Assembly: GCF_024584705.1 (NCBI RefSeq)
Contig: NZ_CP097384.1
Location: forward strand, 3,162,001-3,226,000
Reading direction: 5' to 3'
DNA: 64,000 bases
Source of the DNA: Blastopirellula sp. J2-11
GTDB lineage: Bacteria; Planctomycetota; Planctomycetia; Pirellulales; Pirellulaceae
The notes below the pieces were generated by a model. It was not told the DNA's origin. It saw nothing but the letters and a program-made list of their open reading frames with translations, and did no database searches. Shown here piece after piece: positions 17,143 through 24,555 of the stretch. Position numbers and translations under genes: made by a program. Position 1 is the stretch's first letter. Every line of letters begins with the position of its first letter.

Positions 17143-18108
17143 ATGACAAAGCGTAAAGCGTTTACGTTGGTTGAACTTTTGGTAGTCATCGCGATTATCG
17201 GCGTTTTGATTGCCCTGCTTCTCCCTGCAGTGATGATGGCCCGCGAATCGGTTCGCCGCGCCCACTGCACCAACAACATCAAGCAGATGCTGTTGGGAGT
17301 TCATTCTTACATGGACATGACCGGCGGACATATTCCGCGCGGCGTGACCGTCGATCATACGACGACAGCTTCCACTTGTGGAAGTGATGAAAATAATCCG
17401 TACGCGCACACACTGCATACATTTCTGCTTCCCTATATCGAGCAGCAAAATCTATTTGATCAAGTTGACTTTCGCTACGGCATGAAAGACGCGCACAACG
17501 CCGCGGTCCGAGCGACGCGCGTGGCGACTTACGAGTGTCCCAGTTCTGAGCTTGGCCCGCATCTTAGTACCGACGGACCCAACAACTATCCCTTGGCGAT
17601 GTCGAGCCATGGCTTTGGTCAATGCGGCCGCTATAGTCCGCCCAACGGCGGCGTCTTTTCGATCTTTTGGGGCTTGAAGCATACCTTTTCAGGAGCGACG
17701 CAGATCCCCTTGGAGCAAGCAACTTTGGTCGCACCCGCGATGCGGATGCAGTCAATCGTCGATGGCCTCAGCAATACGATGGTCATCGGCGAGTTTGCGC
17801 CGAATCGCGACTACGTCATCGAAGCGAATACGTCCCAAAATTTTGGGCGCAGTTGGTTCAACGGGCAATTCCAAGCAAGCATCGGCTATACGATCAACTC
17901 CAACGGAACGCCAAATAGTCCGCTGGAGACTTGGGGAGTGGGGCAACCGTGGGGACGAAACAATTCGACTGTCGGCAGCTATCATCCCGGCGGAATTAAC
18001 GGCGGCTTCATGGACGGCAGCGTTCACTTTGTGCCTGACACGATCGACGGCAGCATGTGGTTCGCTCTCGGTACGCCCAAAGGGGGCGAAGTCGTCCAAA
18101 TTCCTTAG
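17143..18108 (+). CDS. DUF1559 domain protein (type II pseudopilin-like N-terminus)
   Basis: A 321-residue protein with the prepilin-type methylation motif [20 protein letters not shown] at its N-terminus, where the G/A-F cleavage site and Glu+5 are visible. The C-terminus has the planctomycete H-x-PGGxNxxFxDGSVHF motif (HPGGINGGFMDGSVHF). The start ATG at 17143 follows AGGGGA. DUF1559 proteins are expanded by the dozen in planctomycetes; they are exported and retained by an N-terminal helix, with poorly defined function. It is followed 24 bp downstream by a small lipoprotein gene, the same pairing seen at 30.7-32.2 and 34.3-35.9 kb. Confidence 0.92.
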   Translation: MTKRKAFTLVELLVVIAIIGVLIALLLPAVMMARESVRRAHCTNNIKQMLLGVHSYMDMTGGHIPRGVTVDHTTTASTCGSDENNPYAHTLHTFLLPYIEQQNLFDQVDFRYGMKDAHNAAVRATRVATYECPSSELGPHLSTDGPNNYPLAMSSHGFGQCGRYSPPNGGVFSIFWGLKHTFSGATQIPLEQATLVAPAMRMQSIVDGLSNTMVIGEFAPNRDYVIEANTSQNFGRSWFNGQFQASIGYTINSNGTPNSPLETWGVGQPWGRNNSTVGSYHPGGINGGFMDGSVHFVPDTIDGSMWFALGTPKGGEVVQIP

Positions 18109-18132
18109 TCCCACGTCAGAAGGAGAGTCGCA

Positions 18133-18507
18133 ATGAATAACCACTGTATTGGCATGACCGCCATCTTTTTGACGTTGTTCGCCGGAGCATGTTCTCAACA
18201 GATCGATCCAGGAAACTTCCTCACGGTTTCTGGCAAGATCACCATGAACGGAAAGCCGTGCCGAGAGGCGGAGGTGACGTTTCATTCGCCCAATACCAAA
18301 ACGTTGGGGCGTGCGGTAACCGACGGCGCAGGTAAGTTCACCATCAACGAACTAATGCCAGGCGAATACACGGTCAGTGTGCTTCGCATGTCGATGGACG
18401 GCCTAGGAATCGCGCCGGAGTTCGAAAAATTTGCGAGTAAGGATAGCCCGCTCCATGCGGTCGTGTCGGAGGAACAAACGACGTTTGAGTTTGCAGTCGA
18501 CATGTAA
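18133..18507 (+). CDS. Carboxypeptidase-regulatory-like (transthyretin-fold) lipoprotein
   Basis: A 124-residue protein with a lipobox (LFAGAC) after a short hydrophobic segment, so it is probably lipid-anchored. The rest reads as a small Ig-like/CarboxypepD_reg domain: VSGKITMNGKPCREAEVTFH, GRAVTDGAGKFTINELMPGEYTVSV. AGGAG lies 8 bp before the ATG. Such proteins follow DUF1559 genes in many planctomycetes and in two other places in this window. Function unknown. Confidence 0.85.
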   Translation: MNNHCIGMTAIFLTLFAGACSQQIDPGNFLTVSGKITMNGKPCREAEVTFHSPNTKTLGRAVTDGAGKFTINELMPGEYTVSVLRMSMDGLGIAPEFEKFASKDSPLHAVVSEEQTTFEFAVDM

Positions 18508-18595
18508 GAACGTACCGAGGGGCGCGGACATCACTTCGTGCGGGGCGCGCCGCTCAACTCGATTGAAAGAATCGAAACAAAATTGGATCCACCAA

Positions 18596-18665
18596 GAAAA
18601 AAAGCCGGGCCGCAAACGCTTCTAGGAGGCAGTCTAGAAATCGCTTACAGCCCGGGCTACCCAAA
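18596..18665 (-). terminator. Probable terminator after the secreted protein gene at 18691
   Basis: On the minus strand AGCCCGGGCTGTAAGCG can pair imperfectly with CGTTTGCGGCCCGGCT around a 20-nt loop that itself contains a short inverted repeat, followed by seven T. The pairing has mismatches, so the call is tentative. Confidence 0.5.
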
Positions 18666-18690
18666 AGAGCCGAGTCGGGATTGCGAGGCC

Positions 18691-19611
18691 TTACTTGGCG
18701 GCCTTCGTAGGGGTCGCTTTGCTGAACTCGAGCGTGCCGATCGTCGCCGACGGGGTGAAAGTGAATTTGGTCGCCGAGGTGATCGTCAGCTTGCCTGCCA
18801 AGCGAATTCCGTCGTCGCCGACTAGCGAGAGAGTGTCCGCTTGAATCGAAAATTTTCCTTTCGATTTTGATTGCTTGCCCGATTTGACGTAGACCAACTG
18901 GAACTTGCTGTCAGCGTCAAAGCGGATCGCCAACGCTTCGGTCTTCGACTTCGCGGCGCTCCAAGCGCCGATCAGCGAGGCGGCTGTGATCGAAGTGGAC
19001 GGCGCCGTCGCTGCGGGGCTCGCTTTTTCGGACGCGACCGCGTCGCTCGCATTGGTGTTGGCGCCAGGCATTTTCCAGAGATCGACGGTCTCTTTGGCCA
19101 GCACCGCCAGACGGTTGATTTCGTCGCGCAGCTTTTGTCCGGTGATCGCTTCGTTGGGCAAAATGCGGAACAGTTCGGTTCGCTTCCGCTGGGTGCTGAA
19201 GGTGAAAACCGACGGGGCATGCTTTTGATTCGCTTCCAGCAGCTTCAGCAACTGGGTCGAGGTCAGTTTGGATTCGTCTTTGAGCGTGCTAAGCGGCATC
19301 GTCAGTCCAATGCTCATCTCGTCTTCCGAGATCGTCACCAGCACGTTGAAATCCCAGTCATCTAGTGCCTTTTTGGCCAGCACGACGCGGGAACCGGCGA
19401 CTTTGCTCTCGAGACCCGCTGCGGTCAGCATTTGGTTCAGTTGTTCGGTCGAATTGATCCGGGTGATCGGCGAAATCGTCCCTTTCGTCGAGCTGTCTAC
19501 AAAGACGACGTCGGTGCGGACGCCGGAAAACAGGTCGTTTTCGTCGGCCAGTCCAACGGAAGTGAGCGAAGCGATCAGGCCGCAAACCAGGGGAGCGATC
19601 GTTTTGAACAT
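18691..19611 (-). CDS. Secreted protein of unknown function with C-terminal beta-rich domain
   Basis: A 306-residue exported protein with a signal peptide MFKTIAPLVCGLIASLTSVGLA. The first 180 residues (DLFSGVRTDVVFVDSS, STEQLNQMLTAAGLESKV, NFNVLVTISEDEMSIGLTM-like pattern) resemble no family I recognise. The last 90 residues (LIGAWSAAKSKTEALAIRF, GKFSIQADTLSLVGDDGIRLAG, LEFSKA) parallel the C-terminal domain of the protein at 10954-11715 in strand pattern and ending. It is transcribed divergently from the GY-rich gene at 19948, and each has its own copy of the ECF motif. Confidence 0.75.
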   Translation of the reverse strand: MFKTIAPLVCGLIASLTSVGLADENDLFSGVRTDVVFVDSSTKGTISPITRINSTEQLNQMLTAAGLESKVAGSRVVLAKKALDDWDFNVLVTISEDEMSIGLTMPLSTLKDESKLTSTQLLKLLEANQKHAPSVFTFSTQRKRTELFRILPNEAITGQKLRDEINRLAVLAKETVDLWKMPGANTNASDAVASEKASPAATAPSTSITAASLIGAWSAAKSKTEALAIRFDADSKFQLVYVKSGKQSKSKGKFSIQADTLSLVGDDGIRLAGKLTITSATKFTFTPSATIGTLEFSKATPTKAAK

Positions 19612-19661
19612 GACATTACCTGCGATTTTGAACTTCGGTTTTCTTGGGTAGCGAAGGGCTC

Positions 19662-19697
19662 TACCTAGTTAAGCGAGAACCTCGGCAGTTTGTTACA
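19662..19697 (-). promoter_or_regulatory. ECF-type promoter, site C
   Basis: Minus strand: TGTAACAAAC, 12 nt (ending GAGGTTCT as in sites A and B), CGCT, TAACTAGGTA. It lies 51 bp upstream of the ATG at 19611. Confidence 0.7.
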
Positions 19698-19830
19698 GAC
19701 CTTAGTTGGCGGGGGGGAAGAGAGCCGGAAAATCGCGACTGGGGCGCCGTCCAATCCAACCGTTTTTTGACGCTCCCTTTAATAAGGCCTGGAGCAAACG
19801 GGCTGCGCAGGAAGGTTTTTTCAGAAAGGG

Positions 19831-19868
19831 TGTAACAAACCGGAAGGGTTGTCGCTTTGCAGAGTATC
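19831..19868 (+). promoter_or_regulatory. ECF-type promoter, site D
   Basis: Plus strand: TGTAACAAAC, 12 nt, CGCT, TTGCAGAGTATC. It lies 80 bp upstream of the ATG at 19948, and about 134 bp from the divergent site C. Confidence 0.75.
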
Positions 19869-19947
19869 AACGCAACTTCGGTCAACTGAAACTAACGGCG
19901 ATTCAGTTGACTTCCAGCCAACCAACGCCGATTTAGGAATCCAAGTC

Positions 19948-20334
19948 ATGTTGAAGAAAATCATGTTCGCGATCGTCCCTGTCTGCTTGTTCACCGTCGC
20001 GCTGCGAGCCGATGACTCGCTCAGCTTTGACTTGAGCGACATTAAAGATGCGGACGTGTCGATCGTCGAAGAAGGTTTTGACCTGGACGTCGATCTGTTG
20101 GCGGCCGACGCCGGCAGCGAAAGCGACGATCAGGCGATGGAAGCTTCCTTCCGTCGATTTGGCTATCACAGCCGCGGCTACCGTGGCTATGGACATCGCA
20201 ACTACGGCTACCGCAGCTACGGTTATGGTTACGGCTACAGCTGCTACCGTCCGTACTACAGCTGCTATCGCCCTGTTTACCGCGCTCCGGTTTGTTACAC
20301 CCCTTGCTACACCAGCTACTGGGGTTGCTACTAA
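19948..20334 (+). CDS. Small secreted Gly/Tyr-rich protein with Cys-rich tail (paralogue 1)
   Basis: A 128-residue exported protein. The signal peptide MLKKIMFAIVPVCLFTVALRA is followed by an acidic segment (LSDIKDADVSIVEEGFDLDVD), a Gly/Tyr/Arg-rich stretch (GYRGYGHRNYGYRSYGYGYG) and a Cys/Tyr/Pro-rich end with six Cys (CYRPYYSCYRP, VCYTPCYTSYWGCY). It is the same length as, and about two-thirds identical to, the protein at 24050. The ATG at 19948 lies 80 bp after promoter site D. Composition suggests a disulfide-cross-linked envelope or matrix component; that is inference. No known family was recognised. Confidence 0.75.
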   Translation: MLKKIMFAIVPVCLFTVALRADDSLSFDLSDIKDADVSIVEEGFDLDVDLLAADAGSESDDQAMEASFRRFGYHSRGYRGYGHRNYGYRSYGYGYGYSCYRPYYSCYRPVYRAPVCYTPCYTSYWGCY

Positions 20335-20363
20335 GCACTACCGCGACGACGCGTAAACTTAGG

Positions 20364-20401
20364 AAGCCCGACTGGTCCATTGCGACCGTCGGGCTTTTTT
20401 T
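20364..20401 (+). terminator. Rho-independent terminator after GY-rich gene 1
   Basis: AGCCCGAC and GTCGGGCT pair around a 12-nt loop, followed by seven T. The equivalent terminator after the paralogue at 24436 uses the same stem sequence. Confidence 0.85.
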
Positions 20402-20545
20402 GATGCGCCGGCGATAAACATACGGACGCAAGCGAGCGTCGGGTCAGCTGTGCGGACCACGAACCACGTGTGATTCGGATGGTCTGCAGAGAGGATCGTA
20501 TGGTTATCGGCATTCCCGGCAGGCACGGCCGCCCTACGCTCATGA

Positions 20546-21163
20546 CTAGCGCAACTCTTGCTCGGCCAGCACGGCTTGCAGCTGTTTCAGCGTGCGCGTG
20601 AGCAATACGCGGACGGCGGCGTCCGATTTGCCTAATTCGTTGGCGATATCTTTGGATGGCCAGCCTTCGACGTATTTTAGACGGATCACTTCTCGTTGAT
20701 CTTCTCGCAACTCGGCGAGCGCCGCTTGCAGGCGAGACTCGCGTGCATTGCGTGAAAAGGCCTTGCTGGGAGTGGTCATGCTTTTGACCAGCAAGTTGAC
20801 CAGGCCTACGTCTCCGGCTCCCCCAGCAGGCCGCCCGTCGAGCGAACGTTCGCGACCGGCGTCTCGCTTTTGAGCGCCAAAGTGGTGGCGATGTGCGTCG
20901 ACGATCTTGCGTTCAGCGATCTGGCAGAGCCAGGAGAACGGGTCTTTGTCGCCGGGAAACTCGGGGGTAATGGCGCGGATCGCTTCGACGCTTGAATCCT
21001 GGAAGATATCTTCCGCTTCGACCTTTGACTTGAGCGCCGGCCCCAAGCGGCGGTGAATATAGGCCATCAGATGATGTTTCCGCGCATCGATAAACTTCGC
21101 CAACGCGTCTACGTCACCGGTGCTGATTTGTTCCACAAGCGCCGCTTCATCGTTCACAAGCAT
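20546..21163 (-). CDS. ECF-type RNA polymerase sigma factor
   Basis: A 205-residue sigma-70-family protein. Region 2 is seen in DIFQDSSVEAIRAI and the -10 recognition helix FSWLCQIAERKIVDAHRHH; region 4 in LREDQREVIRLKYVEGWPSKDIANELGKSDAAVRVLLTR. The ATG at 21163 is preceded by GGAG, so the longer frame upstream is not used. It is divergent, 159 bp apart, from a Ser/Thr kinase gene; pairing of ECF factors with kinases is known in planctomycetes and suggests control by phosphorylation rather than by an anti-sigma factor. It sits amid six genes carrying the shared ECF promoter motif. Its own upstream region lacks that motif. Confidence 0.9.
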   Translation of the reverse strand: MLVNDEAALVEQISTGDVDALAKFIDARKHHLMAYIHRRLGPALKSKVEAEDIFQDSSVEAIRAITPEFPGDKDPFSWLCQIAERKIVDAHRHHFGAQKRDAGRERSLDGRPAGGAGDVGLVNLLVKSMTTPSKAFSRNARESRLQAALAELREDQREVIRLKYVEGWPSKDIANELGKSDAAVRVLLTRTLKQLQAVLAEQELR

Positions 21164-21322
21164 GTCGCTCCGTAATCGTAAGCTGGGTAAATTCGGTGCG
21201 ATTGATATTACCACAATTCGAAATAAATCGAGCTCACTTTTTTCTCTTCACTTGTCATTCGGCGGGCAGCGGGTGAAAATCGTTAGCCCCGTGGTGGCGC
21301 ATTTTTGGCGCAGGCAAGAAGT

Positions 21323-23602
21323 ATGGGACTGCAAGGTAAACCGAAAATCAATATCGACGACCAACCCACGATCCCGCTGAAGCTGGAAGATGCTGGCGCA
21401 AGCTGGGATGCGCTGGCCGGGTTTATGGAGCGGTTTCTCGAACAATGGGAAGCCGATTCGTTGCCGCCGCGTTTGGTGGACTATTTGCCTCCCGAGCACG
21501 GCGTCTTTCGCCGGATGGTCTTGATCGAGTTGATTAAGATCGACATGGAATATCGGCGGCAACGGAATTGCGATTTTCTGCGCCTAGAAGACTATCACGA
21601 ACGCTTTCCAGAATTAAGTCGCCCTGACGGGATGCCGACCGATCTGATCTTCGAGGAATATCATGTCCGCAAAACGTCGGGCGAACAGGTCGATCTTCAC
21701 GAATATGGGAAACGATTTCCCGGCCAGGCCGATGCGATCGTCCGCTTGTTCAAGTTGGATAGCGAGACGATGACCACGTCGCTGTCGGATGGCCGCGCGC
21801 ACGCCAAGTTCGCGACCGGCGACCGAGTAGGCGATTTTTATCTGATGTCGGCCTTGGGCGCCGGCGCGTTTGGCAGCGTCTTTCTGGCCCGACAAGAGAC
21901 GATGCAGCGCCTGGTGGCGCTGAAAATTTCGATGGATCGCGGGACCGAGGCGCAAACGCTCGCCCAATTGGATCACCCGAACATTGTCCGCGTCTACGAT
22001 CAATGCCGCTTGCCGGGCGAAAACCTCCGTCTGCTCTATATGCAGTTTGTCGCCGGCGGAACGTTACACGGCGTCATTCGGGACGGAAATCGGAAACAAC
22101 GCCGCGACGCCAGCCTGCTGGCGGAGACGATCGCCGAAACGCTCGACAAAACAGGGGTCGTCACAGCACAAAATGTTCCGCTGAAGTCGGAACTGGCCGA
22201 TCGTCCCTGGTCGGAGATTACTTGTCGGATCGGCATGGAATTGGCCAGCGCCCTGCATTACGCCCACTTGCAAGGCATTTTGCATCGCGATGTGAAGCCG
22301 GCCAACGTCCTGTTAGAAGCGAACGGCACGGCGAAACTGGCCGACTTCAACATCAGCTTTAGCTCGCAGTTGGAAGGGACGAGCCCCGCCGCCTATTTCG
22401 GCGGTAGTCTCGCTTATATGTCGCCAGAGCAGTTGGAAGCTTGCCATCCCGAGCATCATCGCCAGGCGAGCGACTTGGACGGACGGAGCGATGTTTTTTC
22501 GCTCGGCGTGTTGCTGTGGGAACTGTTGTTTGGCGAACGACCGTTTGGCGACGAGGCGATCGTCGGCAGTTGGTACACGTCGTTGCTGGGGATGGCCGAT
22601 ATTCGCCGCGAGCAAATTCCGCAACCGAAACAGATGCCGACCGACGACGTCGGTCGACGGTTGTTAGCGATTTTGCGACGTTGTCTAAAGCCGGAGTTGA
22701 GAGATCGCTATCAAACGGCCGATCATCTTGCGCGCGATTTAGGGCTTTGTCTCGAGCCGCGAGTCGCGCGACTGCAAGATCGCTCGAAACGGGGCTTGTT
22801 AGGTCTAGCGACGCGACATCCGTTGTTGGCGACGACGATCGCCGGCATTGGACCGAACGCCGTCGCCGGGTTCTTCAACTTCGTTTACAACGATCAGGCC
22901 ATCATTCGCAAGTTGGAAGGGACCAATTCCTACGACGCGTTCTGGAACGTTCAATTCGTCATCAACTCGATCGCATTTCCTCTGGCGATCATCTTGGGGG
23001 GATTTTATGTCTGGCCCTTTGTCAAAGGACTGCGTCATGTGTTGGATCAAGAAGCGCCGACCGATCTGCAATTGGCCCGACGGCGCGCCTTTCGTATCGG
23101 TCGATTTATCAGCTATCTGGGGATCGCCGAATGGACGATCGCCGGGATCGCCTATCCGGTCGCGTTACACCTGATCTTGGGAGGACTCGAGCGGCAGTGG
23201 TACGCTCATTTTCTGGGCTCTCTGTTGATCTGCGGCATGATCGCCGCCGCCTATCCATTCTTCTTTCTCTCGACGTTGGCGATTCGCGCCTTTATACCCC
23301 CTCTGCTCGAAGCGGAGCCGTTAAGCACATCCGATGTTCGCGAGTTGCGCTGGCTGGCTAAACATATGGATTGGTTTCTCTATTTGGCCGGCGGCGTGCC
23401 TGCCGCCGGCGTCATGCTGCTACTCTCGGCCGGGCACATGGACGATCCGCACAGTAGCTTAGCGCTCAAAGTGCTTAGCGCCGCCGGCGCGATCGGCTTT
23501 GGATTTGCGCTCAGTTTGTCCCGCTCGGTGCATGCCGATATCGAGGCGCTGCTGAAAACAGCCGATCTGTTTGCCGATACGCGCGATTCTAGCCGCTCGT
23601 AA
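21323..23602 (+). CDS. Membrane-anchored Ser/Thr protein kinase, partner of the ECF sigma factor
   Basis: A 759-residue protein. Kinase domain about 170-470: GAGAFGSV (P-loop, near 179), Lys in VALKIS (near 201), HRDVKPANVLL (catalytic loop, near 320), DFN in place of DFG (near 341), YMSPEQLE and the FSLGVLLWELLFGERPF helix. An N-terminal 165-residue region precedes it (VDYLPPEHGVFRRMVLIELIK), a segment common in planctomycete kinases. From about 495 at least five hydrophobic segments follow (LAIILGGFYVWPF, SLLICGMIAAAYPFFFL, FLYLAGGVPAAGVMLLL), so the kinase is cytoplasmic and anchored by a multipass C-terminus. It is divergent from the ECF gene and probably relays an envelope signal to it; this is inference. 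Confidence 0.88.
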   Translation: MGLQGKPKINIDDQPTIPLKLEDAGASWDALAGFMERFLEQWEADSLPPRLVDYLPPEHGVFRRMVLIELIKIDMEYRRQRNCDFLRLEDYHERFPELSRPDGMPTDLIFEEYHVRKTSGEQVDLHEYGKRFPGQADAIVRLFKLDSETMTTSLSDGRAHAKFATGDRVGDFYLMSALGAGAFGSVFLARQETMQRLVALKISMDRGTEAQTLAQLDHPNIVRVYDQCRLPGENLRLLYMQFVAGGTLHGVIRDGNRKQRRDASLLAETIAETLDKTGVVTAQNVPLKSELADRPWSEITCRIGMELASALHYAHLQGILHRDVKPANVLLEANGTAKLADFNISFSSQLEGTSPAAYFGGSLAYMSPEQLEACHPEHHRQASDLDGRSDVFSLGVLLWELLFGERPFGDEAIVGSWYTSLLGMADIRREQIPQPKQMPTDDVGRRLLAILRRCLKPELRDRYQTADHLARDLGLCLEPRVARLQDRSKRGLLGLATRHPLLATTIAGIGPNAVAGFFNFVYNDQAIIRKLEGTNSYDAFWNVQFVINSIAFPLAIILGGFYVWPFVKGLRHVLDQEAPTDLQLARRRAFRIGRFISYLGIAEWTIAGIAYPVALHLILGGLERQWYAHFLGSLLICGMIAAAYPFFFLSTLAIRAFIPPLLEAEPLSTSDVRELRWLAKHMDWFLYLAGGVPAAGVMLLLSAGHMDDPHSSLALKVLSAAGAIGFGFALSLSRSVHADIEALLKTADLFADTRDSSRS

Positions 23603-23607
23603 GAGCT

Positions 23608-23842
23608 TTGAAGTTGCGTCATTTCCCGGTTGGCCGCGATAGCTCGGCTATCGGGGCGGCGCAGCCGTAAGAGGCATTGGTTCCCGGTATGCAGTTCGGG
23701 GCCATTTCGCCATTTCAAACGGCGCGGCAACCACCGCTCTAGGTCCGACCACGGCTCGATGCCTCTTACCGACTTCGTCGGCCCCGATAGCGGAGCTATC
23801 GCGGCCAACCGGACGTGGCTGGGCAAAATAGCGCAACTTCAA
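23608..23842. repeat. MITE-like inverted repeat element, about 235 bp
   Basis: The ends are inverted copies TTGAAGTTGCG (23608) and CGCAACTTCAA (23842). Long internal arms pair: CGGTTGGCCGCGATAGCTC with GAGCTATCGCGGCCAACCG, each arm itself containing a small GATAGC/GCTATC hairpin, then GTAAGAGGCAT with ATGCCTCTTAC. The centre is non-coding. It begins right after the kinase stop codon. No flanking target duplication was clear, and no transposase is present. Confidence 0.75.
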
Positions 23843-23934
23843 ACCGTAAAAGCATGGCGCCCAGCGCTGGCGGGAAGTTATTCGTGGTCTTTTTTCGGCT
23901 TTTCTGGCCTGCGGCGATATTTCTTGGGAATGGT

Positions 23935-23972
23935 TGTAACAAACGGTTCGGCTTACCGCTGTGCAGAGTAAC
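23935..23972 (+). promoter_or_regulatory. ECF-type promoter, site E
   Basis: Plus strand: TGTAACAAAC, 12 nt, CGCT, GTGCAGAGTAAC. It lies 78 bp upstream of the ATG at 24050, almost the same distance as site D from its gene. Confidence 0.75.
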
Positions 23973-24049
23973 AAGTTAACCAAGTCAACTGAAAACACGG
24001 CGAATCAGTTGACCTTCATCCAAACCACGCCGTACCAGGAAACCAAGCC

Positions 24050-24436
24050 ATGTTGAAGAAAGTTTTGTTTGCGATCGTTCCGGTCTTTTTGTTCACTGTC
24101 GCTTTGCGTGCGGATGACTCCCTCGGGCTGAATCTGAGCAACATTCAAGACGCTGACGTCTCGATCGTTGACGAAGGTTTTGACATCGATGTCGACAAGT
24201 TGGCCAGCAATGTCGGTACCGAAAGCGAAGACGACGCGGTCGAGGCCTGCTTCCGCAGCTTTGGCTATCGCAGTTACGGCTACCGCAATTATGGTGGCTA
24301 CGGCGGCGGATACGGCGGCTACGGATATGGTTACGGCTACAACTGCTACCGTCCTTACTACAGCTGCTATCGCCCGGTTTACTACGCTCCGGTTTGCTAC
24401 ACCCCTTGCTACACCAGCTACTGGGGTTGCTACTAA
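24050..24436 (+). CDS. Small secreted Gly/Tyr-rich protein with Cys-rich tail (paralogue 2)
   Basis: A 128-residue exported protein starting MLKKVLFAIVPVFLFTVALRA. As in its paralogue at 19948, an acidic segment (LSNIQDADVSIVDEGFDIDVD) precedes a Gly/Tyr-rich stretch (GGYGGGYGGYGYGYGYNC) and the nearly invariant Cys-rich end CYTPCYTSYWGCY. The acidic part and tail are conserved while the glycine-rich part varies in phase and length. Promoter site E and the downstream terminator also match those of the paralogue, so the whole transcription unit was duplicated. Function unknown; a structural envelope role is inferred. Confidence 0.75.
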   Translation: MLKKVLFAIVPVFLFTVALRADDSLGLNLSNIQDADVSIVDEGFDIDVDKLASNVGTESEDDAVEACFRSFGYRSYGYRNYGGYGGGYGGYGYGYGYNCYRPYYSCYRPVYYAPVCYTPCYTSYWGCY

Positions 24437-24466
24437 GCAGAGCCGAGCCGGAACGAAATCCCTTAC

Positions 24467-24503
24467 AGCCCGACGAGCCTTTCATGGCCGTCGGGCTCTT
24501 TTT
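24467..24503 (+). terminator. Rho-independent terminator after GY-rich gene 2
   Basis: AGCCCGACG and CGTCGGGCT pair with a 12-nt loop, followed by CTTTTT. The stem shares its sequence with the terminator at 20364. Confidence 0.85.
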
Positions 24504-24555
24504 GAATCCCAACCAAAACAACGCCAACCAATCCAATCCTACCGGAGTAGAAATC

